NCBI GenBank assembly: GCA_002070755.1
Contig: MWDY01000292.1
Coordinates: 1 to 10,346 of the forward strand
DNA from: Spirochaetes bacterium ADurb.Bin110
Lineage (GTDB): Bacteria > Spirochaetota > Spirochaetia > Treponematales > Rectinemataceae
DNA: 10,346 nucleotides
Reading direction: 5' to 3'
Position numbers and translations under genes: made by a program. Under the pieces are notes generated by a model. The model did not search any database and was not told where the DNA came from. It was given only the letters and a program-made list of their open reading frames with translations. Positions 7,001 through 10,346 of this stretch are shown one piece after another. Position 1 is the first letter of the stretch; every line of letters starts with the position of its first letter.

Positions 7001-7583
7001 CAAATTGTGAATAATACTTTTCTTCGAGGCTTGCTGTATCAATATATACCTGGCTGATGACAAATAGCGGATTTGCCGCTGCCCAAGCTTCAAGTGCTAT
7101 GCCGCCTTTTCCATATCCTACAAGGTAATTTCCCCCAAAGATTGAAAAGTACTTGTTATTCTTGTAAAAGCTATTTGCAGCATTTAAATAGGCTTGTTCT
7201 TCCTCCCATGAACCCCAGCCTTTTGGGCCGGGCTCCAATATGAAGAGGCAAGACTCATTCTCATCTGCAATCTCTTTCCAACCACTGGAAGCAATAAATT
7301 CATTTGGATTCGTGTTATCAGGAATTGCAATAACAAAAAAGAAAGCTCGAATCGGAGCCTCTGGCGAGATATAAAATTTTGCTGTGCGCCTCACGCCATT
7401 TACATCAAAGCTTTTTTCAAAGTACCCTGTCATTGGCAACTTATTGGCGCGACTGTAGTCATAATCCGGATATGGAGCATTGTCGAGCGATTTGGGCTGA
7501 ATTGAGGTTGATCCAAAGACGATATTTGGTAATAGGGTCAGGATTACTATCAGAGCCCCAAGAATTACATTCTTTCTTTTCAT
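4059..7583 (-). CDS. Secreted tandem-duplicated alpha/beta-hydrolase (PHB-depolymerase/feruloyl-esterase-like), four hydrolase-like halves
   Basis: A 1174-residue exported protein. MKRKN, a hydrophobic stretch and a probable cut after NIVFG form a Sec signal peptide (about 1-24). Two tandem units follow, residues 32-604 and 605-1174, both opening SLD(N/K)APYP and RANKLPMTGYF. In each unit the first half has esterase-like wording (GWKEIAD, FILEPGP) but GYGKGG where the serine elbow would be (K159, K732). The second half has VNGF/YVREYM, PCEQYS-like wording and a true GQSAG elbow (S441, S1014). A following GQGD/GEGD (D498, D1070) and RAHN (H566, H1138) complete a plausible catalytic triad twice. 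The fold points to the LpqC/PHB depolymerase/feruloyl esterase group, cutting ester bonds of a polymer or plant-type ester outside the cell; the substrate is unknown. The start at 7583 follows AAGGAGG by seven bases. Expression is from P3, and a terminator follows. An ATG at 7616 is in frame but lacks a ribosome site. Confidence 0.88.
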   Translation of the reverse strand: MKRKNVILGALIVILTLLPNIVFGSTSIQPKSLDNAPYPDYDYSRANKLPMTGYFEKSFDVNGVRRTAKFYISPEAPIRAFFFVIAIPDNTNPNEFIASSGWKEIADENESCLFILEPGPKGWGSWEEEQAYLNAANSFYKNNKYFSIFGGNYLVGYGKGGIALEAWAAANPLFVISQVYIDTASLEEKYYSQFAKKFFDGFNTGYTPIVIPDNIKISYDDVPIPTWYINKDMAKVATAIEYWKKANDCREQGITNVDYLLGSTVYLQSKDSDAWQTSYCGPISKVAVLEKSTNLFNKELNKVIYDFLTEYVRYDNTTAYGNQLGIRKPYGEIGTMMVNGFLREYMIYNPPSAAKLWPNGAPVLFVFAGNSQTDKVFWHATQWWKVADKEGIILVIPCEQYSSDPTVVSHKDNDIFFPQLAELVKQRYKVDTTRFYATGQSAGSMASQTFGMTNPEYFAAIASTSGVGAPGGFGNSLALLSNAKYGTIPTYVITGQGDNSDMIGDFWDLTINNLDMWASYYLQANNVGPLGNGSNVEKDGRFTTYTWKNAQGFPLVKWTQTAWRAHNCLPAEMPLLWNFLKLWSFKDGVRYYGGVPLATDLKAVSLDKAPYPPYNYTRANKLPMTGYFSKSFDINGISRTAKIYIAPNAPIRAYFTVIAVPDGVSTNDFIQKAGWKNLADQNEEGLFILEPGPNGWGSYEEEQAYLNTAIGFYRGNSYFSIFGESYLAGYGKGGAALEAWAAANPLLVCSQVYIDSVSPSKEFYSQFALKKFDGLSSGYKKIQIPENIKISYNEVPVPTWFINSSLDNVTNGIIYWKNASDCKDDVFFRPGYLFGSTVYTQAEDSDAWQTDYCGPISKVATLEKKVNFWDVSLNTTIYKFLTEYTRYDVTTAYGNQLGLRVPMGEFFNIVVNGYVREYMVYVPDSATKLWPSGAPVIFILPGDSQTDKVFWPATQWWKVADKEGVVLVTVCEQYSRNSTVVSHKDNEYFVPLLLNRIKEDYNVDETRFYVTGQSAGSVEAQKFGMLHPEYFAAIASTSGVANFDPDEWNEQLKAAVYESIPTYAIIGEGDIESMTGTPWDSTFNQLDQWLQYYTRANGISSLGDSLITQKSGRFITATWTNAKGFPMIKWTQTLYRAHNCIPAEMPMLWDFMKHWSIKNGVRYYDDQPLTIEIK
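4062..5771 (-). repeat. Intragenic tandem unit 2 (residues 605-1174 of the secreted esterase)
   Basis: Second copy, from SLDKAPYPP to the C-terminus. It keeps the same order: degenerate half with GYGKGG (K732), a middle segment with DSDAWQTDYCGPISKVA, then the catalytic half with GQSAG (S1014), GEGD (D1070) and RAHN (H1138). There is no linker between the units: unit 1 runs straight into unit 2 without a low-complexity spacer. Confidence 0.9.
5772..7490 (-). repeat. Intragenic tandem unit 1 (residues 32-604 of the secreted esterase)
   Basis: First copy of a 573-codon unit, running from SLDNAPYP to LATDLKAV. Key residues K159, S441 and D498 recur in unit 2 at +573, +573 and +572, so the alignment is almost free of gaps. 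Over the first 58 aligned residues about 44 are identical. DNA third positions differ freely, so this is an old, retained duplication and not an assembly artefact. Confidence 0.9.
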
Positions 7584-7621
7584 GATAATGCCTCCTTCAA
7601 GAACCACAAGGTTCAATAATG

Positions 7622-7665
7622 ATCAGCAAAAGTATGAAAAGATGTTTGAGCGATATTTTGCTGAT
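7622..7665 (-). promoter_or_regulatory. Stem-loop at the 5' end of the esterase leader mRNA
   Basis: A perfect 10-base inverted repeat, ATCAGCAAAA (minus strand 7665-7656) with TTTTGCTGAT (7631-7622), encloses 24 bases. With the start expected near 7667 from P3, this hairpin would begin almost at the mRNA 5' end, a position that commonly stabilises transcripts. A shorter hairpin (GAACC-ACAA-GGTTC, 7601-7614) lies just before the Shine-Dalgarno. It overlaps the second ATATC of P3, so a role as a DNA operator is also possible. Confidence 0.5.
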
Positions 7666-7702
7666 ATATTTTTATTCTAAATCTGGATTTTCGCCCTGTC
7701 AA
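7652..7702 (-). promoter_or_regulatory. Promoter P3 of the secreted esterase with ATATATC element
   Basis: On the minus strand TTGACA (7702-7697), a 17-base spacer ending CCAGATT, and TAGAAT (7679-7674) form a near-consensus promoter. ATATATC (7669-7663) follows after 4 bases and a second ATATC (7656-7652) lies 11 bases further, exactly as in P2. The leader is about 84 bases. Confidence 0.78.
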
Positions 7703-7741
7703 GGAAAATTTTGAATTTATATTCTTCTGGAATAATTCTAG

Positions 7742-7780
7742 TTGACAAGTAATAATTCAATGATATACTTAAAATATATC
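7742..7780 (+). promoter_or_regulatory. Promoter P4 of the metallo-hydrolase gene, divergent from P3
   Basis: TTGACA (7742-7747), a 16-base spacer and TATACT (7764-7769) make a strong sigma70-type promoter. ATATATC (7774-7780) follows after 4 bases, the same offset as in P2 and P3. The spacer does not share the CCAGATT wording, so this element is the only part in common. P3 and P4 are back to back, their -35 boxes about 40 bases apart. Confidence 0.7.
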
Positions 7781-7941
7781 TCTTTTTGCTCAGGACTTGA
7801 ATTGAGTATTTGAAATGATTTTCTTTTCTTTAATATTCACCTCACCTCTACTTCTTCTTTTCTCCGTAACCCAATATTCAATTGTTAGGACTTGCCGCAA
7901 GAAAGGGATAAATTCTTTATAGTTTGCTAAGGAGGCAATCT
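7781..7941 (+). other. Long untranslated leader of the metallo-hydrolase gene
   Basis: If P4 is used, the mRNA has about 165 untranslated bases. The leader holds a pyrimidine-rich run (about 7821-7865), a direct repeat AGGACTTG (7792-7799 and 7887-7894), and two segments that can pair over 11 bases with one G-U (7800-7810 with 7873-7883) around that run. It ends with AAGGAGG (7929-7935), the ribosome site. I recognise no known riboswitch class and no coding frame. This is the main part of the 358-base gap between the two secreted-protein genes (7584-7941). Confidence 0.45.
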
Positions 7942-10050
7942 ATGCAGGAAAAATCCTCAAGGGGCATGAAGTATTTATTCGTATTTTTCATGCTCGTCAT
8001 TTCTATCTCTGCAGGTTTTGCTCAAACTTTTACTAAAGCAGAGCTTATTGCGAAAATTTCAGACTATTTTGATTGGCCACATCCTTCGCAATATAACGAC
8101 ATTTGGAAGGTCCCGTTAAAAGAAATTAAAGATGTCAAGCCTACAGATAAATATGCCAAGCAAATTGATGTTGCGGTTGAACGCGGCATAGTCTATCTTA
8201 CTCCCGCTGATTATTCTGCAACTGCTGGTTATTTTTGCCCAGATAGCGCTGTTTCCCGTCAAGATGCCGCGCTCATATTTGCAAGAGCCTTCTGTCTTTC
8301 AGCGCCTTCGGTAGACCTCGTTGCTCGATATTCTGATGCAAAAGAGGTCAAGCCAGATGCTCGCAATGCCCTTAATGCTCTCTTATCTAGAGGACTAATG
8401 ACTGGCAAAATCGCTACTGAGTTAAAACCTAACGATACGATTACTGCAGAAGAAACAAATCTCATATTTAATAAGATTACCAGCAGCATGGTTTCTCCTG
8501 TTCAAGCAGTGCCGTTTACAAATGCAATTGCTCCGCGGCGTTATGTAAAACTATGGTGTCCGACCCCAGGAGCAACTATTTACTTCACTAACGATGGAAC
8601 CACTCCCACTACCTCAAGTCAGATATATACAGTAAGAGATAAGGGACATATCAATGAGATGATCGCTGATAATCAACGACCAGAACGGTATGTAGTCTAT
8701 AAGGCTTTCGCAGTGAAGGATGGAATGGAACCAAGCCCAATTCAGACTTTTGTATGGCATCTCTATCGACCGGTGATTGATGACTTCAAATCAGACCTTA
8801 TTTTAAAAGGAACAACAACAAGCCCAACAGTATATAGGCTCTATAACGATTCTGAATCAGTGCGCCCTATGGCATGGTATATAGAAGGAAGCAAGAGTGG
8901 TATTGTTTTTGATGCATTACAGACTCCCACAAGTTCTAAAAATCTAAAAGAATATGTGGAAAAAAATATTGCGACCAAGCCCTTTGTTCTCATCATTGGC
9001 CATGAGCATGGCGATCACACGGCTCAAGCAAAAAATTTCTTAGATGCAGGTATTGATGTTTATGCGAACAAGCGTGGCTGGTCCACCTTGGGTACAAGTG
9101 GCGGTCCTTTTCCAGCAATCTTTTCCTCTCCATCTGATCAATCGAAAATCAAAAATATTGAGCAAGGCGATAAATTCGACCTTGGCAACGTCGTTTTCGA
9201 TGTATATGCGCTTCCTGGTCATGCAAATGGCAATATAATCCTTCACGACAAAGTCAACGGGCTCGTATTTTCATCGGATATATATGGTTGTACAAGAGCA
9301 GGATCAGCTGATAATGTGGCTGTTCAGCAGGTTAAAGCCGATCTTTTGCTTTCTATGGCTCAGCAAGTGTATTCGAACTATCGAAAAAATGGCGGCAAAA
9401 CCACGATGCTCTTTACTGGTCACGATGAGGTTCCGCTGGCAGATAATAATCTAAGGCTCTTTGAAGCAGCCCTCCAACAAGTGGTTGACAAGGGAGAGGC
9501 AGGTTGCTCTCCTACCCTCCGCGGCAATAATGATGCTCCCTATAGCCGCACAACTCTTATTGGCGACATGTGGAAGGATGGAACAAATTGGATTTCCCTT
9601 AAGCTAATAGGCATTATGGGAGACAATAGTGAGTACCTCACTTCTTATCCAATCAATTATAACGGGCCTGATGGTTATCTAAAATATTCAGTACTCAGCA
9701 ATATTGAAATCGAAGGTGGTGAATTGATCGGCACAACTTTGACATGGGCTCCTCCATCGAAACCATTCGTGTGGGCTGGAACTGAAATGATAGTGTCAAA
9801 TTCATTACCAAATATGTTCGATCCATGGACTTATTCATATAGAATCAAAGTTCCGCAAAACAATAGTAGTATCAATATAATTCCCACAACTATGTCTACT
9901 AAAGTGAAATCTATAAAACTAAATGGAAAAGAAGTAGGCTACCGCTCGTCAAATACGGTTTATGTTTCGGACGGCGCGATAATAATAATTGATATTATTG
10001 CTGCTGATGGAAAAACTACAAGCGCCTACAAATTTACAGTAGAAAAGTAA
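7942..10050 (+). CDS. Secreted metallo-beta-lactamase-fold hydrolase with SLH-like and chitobiase-C-terminal-like domains
   Basis: A 702-residue exported protein. A signal peptide (about 1-27, cut after AGFA) is followed by two S-layer-homology-like repeats (about 66-120 and 128-180; VSRQDAALIFARAF, ITAEETNLIFNKI). Then comes a chitobiase/hexosaminidase C-terminal-like module (about 188-285; GATIYFTNDGTTPTTSS, VYKAFAVKDGMEPS). The metallo-beta-lactamase domain follows (about 300-500) with a full two-metal ligand set: H354, H356, D358 and H359 in HEHGDH, H427 in LPGHANG, D446 in SSDIYG and H494 in TGHDE. The C-terminus (about 630-702; IKLNGKEVGY, ADGKTTSAYKFTV) resembles a cadherin-like beta-sandwich. 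SLH-like repeats suggest attachment to the cell surface. The chemistry is hydrolysis of an ester, amide, thioester or phosphoester; the substrate is not evident. The ATG at 7942 has AAGGAGG six bases upstream; a TTG at 7924 lies before it and is unlikely. It is transcribed from P4, divergent from the secreted esterase with which it may share control. Confidence 0.9.
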   Translation: MQEKSSRGMKYLFVFFMLVISISAGFAQTFTKAELIAKISDYFDWPHPSQYNDIWKVPLKEIKDVKPTDKYAKQIDVAVERGIVYLTPADYSATAGYFCPDSAVSRQDAALIFARAFCLSAPSVDLVARYSDAKEVKPDARNALNALLSRGLMTGKIATELKPNDTITAEETNLIFNKITSSMVSPVQAVPFTNAIAPRRYVKLWCPTPGATIYFTNDGTTPTTSSQIYTVRDKGHINEMIADNQRPERYVVYKAFAVKDGMEPSPIQTFVWHLYRPVIDDFKSDLILKGTTTSPTVYRLYNDSESVRPMAWYIEGSKSGIVFDALQTPTSSKNLKEYVEKNIATKPFVLIIGHEHGDHTAQAKNFLDAGIDVYANKRGWSTLGTSGGPFPAIFSSPSDQSKIKNIEQGDKFDLGNVVFDVYALPGHANGNIILHDKVNGLVFSSDIYGCTRAGSADNVAVQQVKADLLLSMAQQVYSNYRKNGGKTTMLFTGHDEVPLADNNLRLFEAALQQVVDKGEAGCSPTLRGNNDAPYSRTTLIGDMWKDGTNWISLKLIGIMGDNSEYLTSYPINYNGPDGYLKYSVLSNIEIEGGELIGTTLTWAPPSKPFVWAGTEMIVSNSLPNMFDPWTYSYRIKVPQNNSSINIIPTTMSTKVKSIKLNGKEVGYRSSNTVYVSDGAIIIIDIIAADGKTTSAYKFTVEK

Positions 10051-10083
10051 ACCTTAGCAAAACTTCAGATTTATCAAAAATTT

Positions 10084-10121
10084 AGCCTGTGACCTCTTTA
10101 TGGAGTCACAGGCTTTCCTAT
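10084..10121 (+). terminator. Terminator hairpin between convergent genes
   Basis: A perfect 10-base stem, AGCCTGTGAC (10084-10093) with GTCACAGGCT (10105-10114), encloses an 11-base loop. It lies 33 bases after the metallo-hydrolase stop. The plus-strand tail (TTTCCTATT) is only moderately T-rich, while the minus-strand tail reads AAATTTTTG, so the hairpin may serve both this gene and the convergent one at 10163. The rest of 10051-10162 holds nothing else I can see. Confidence 0.75.
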
Positions 10122-10162
10122 TCATATATTCCAAATGAATAGAATCAGCTGGTTCGTTAAGC

Positions 10163-10346
10163 TCAATGAGAACTTTCTAAAGGCAACCCCACCCCTAGTT
10201 CCTCCCCAATCTGTGCGAGCTGCGCTGCGACTTTTTCGCTTATTGGGACGCCAAGACGAGCGCTTTCAGCTTCTGCTTCATGCTCCTTAAGCCCCGCATA
10301 GTAGACTCGCTGGCAGCCTTCGGCAGGCTCCGCTTTTTCGAGCTCG
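10163..10346 (-). CDS. C-terminal end of a probable Ldh_2-family (malate/L-lactate) dehydrogenase, truncated by the window edge
   Basis: An open minus-strand frame runs from the window edge for 60 codons to TGA at 10165-10163, with TAA two codons later. It reads as a typical enzyme tail: YYAGLKEHEAEAESARLGVP, then ISEKVAAQLAQIGEELGV. Ldh_2-type NAD(P)-dependent 2-hydroxyacid dehydrogenases end with a similar arrangement, an (x)PGE-like turn, a charged helix, GIP(L/I), and a helix ending in LGV. I base the call on that resemblance and hold it with moderate doubt. The frame is visibly more GC-rich than the rest of the window. It is convergent with the metallo-hydrolase gene and shares its terminator region. 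Confidence 0.6.
   Translation of the reverse strand, partial: ELEKAEPAEGCQRVYYAGLKEHEAEAESARLGVPISEKVAAQLAQIGEELGVGLPLESSH

Noticed and set aside
4059..7583. Tandem repeat as an assembly duplication
   Set aside because: The units differ at many codons and third positions, which a collapsed or duplicated assembly would not produce.
7781..7941. Riboswitch before the metallo-hydrolase gene
   Set aside because: No conserved core of a known class is recognisable, and the pairing is weak and AT-rich.
1..10346. CRISPR array, tRNA, rRNA, insertion sequence or phage genes
   Set aside because: No regularly spaced repeats, tRNA-like cloverleaf, transposase-like frame with terminal repeats, or phage protein wording was found.

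Overview
The window holds seven protein-coding loci plus the edges of two more. Strong AGGAGG-type ribosome binding sites, sigma70-type promoters, compact spacing and a rho-independent terminator show it is bacterial. Most of it is moderately AT-rich. A GTP-type PEP carboxykinase, Sec signal peptides and S-layer-homology-like repeats would fit an anaerobe such as a spirochaete or a clostridial-type Firmicute, but the sequence alone does not fix the lineage.

Layout: almost everything on the left lies on the minus strand, read right to left. A secreted 1174-residue protein (7583-4059) is built of two tandem copies of a 573-residue unit. Each unit has a degenerate alpha/beta-hydrolase-like half followed by a half with an intact Ser-Asp-His set. 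A terminator (4040-3993) separates it from a GTP-dependent PEP carboxykinase (3954-2335), whose reading frame is cut by one in-frame TGA; the family C-terminus continues in the same frame to 2062. Next come a VOC/glyoxalase-fold protein (1909-1499), a histidine-rich cupin-like protein of unknown function (1460-825), a GntR/FCD regulator (733-59) and the first 15 codons of another gene (45-1). On the plus strand, divergent from the secreted esterase, is a secreted multidomain metallo-beta-lactamase-fold hydrolase (7942-10050) with SLH-like, chitobiase-C-terminal-like and C-terminal beta-sandwich regions. It ends at a strong hairpin. A convergent gene tail, probably an Ldh_2-type (malate/L-lactate) dehydrogenase, runs off the right edge.

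Regulatory logic: the promoters of the GntR gene, the VOC operon and the secreted esterase are near copies of each other (TTGACA, 17-base spacer sharing CCAG(A/G)TT, then the -10 box). An ATATATC element lies just downstream of the -10. The divergent metallo-hydrolase promoter has the same element at the same distance (4 bases after the -10). The simplest reading is one small regulon, with the FCD regulator as a candidate controller that also regulates itself. It would join two exported hydrolases to an intracellular VOC/cupin-like pair.

The substrate is not identifiable from the sequence. A secreted ester-cleaving enzyme, a surface metallo-hydrolase and small-molecule-processing enzymes together suggest an uptake-and-degradation locus. 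That is inference. The PEP carboxykinase does not carry the shared promoter and may be a decaying passenger.
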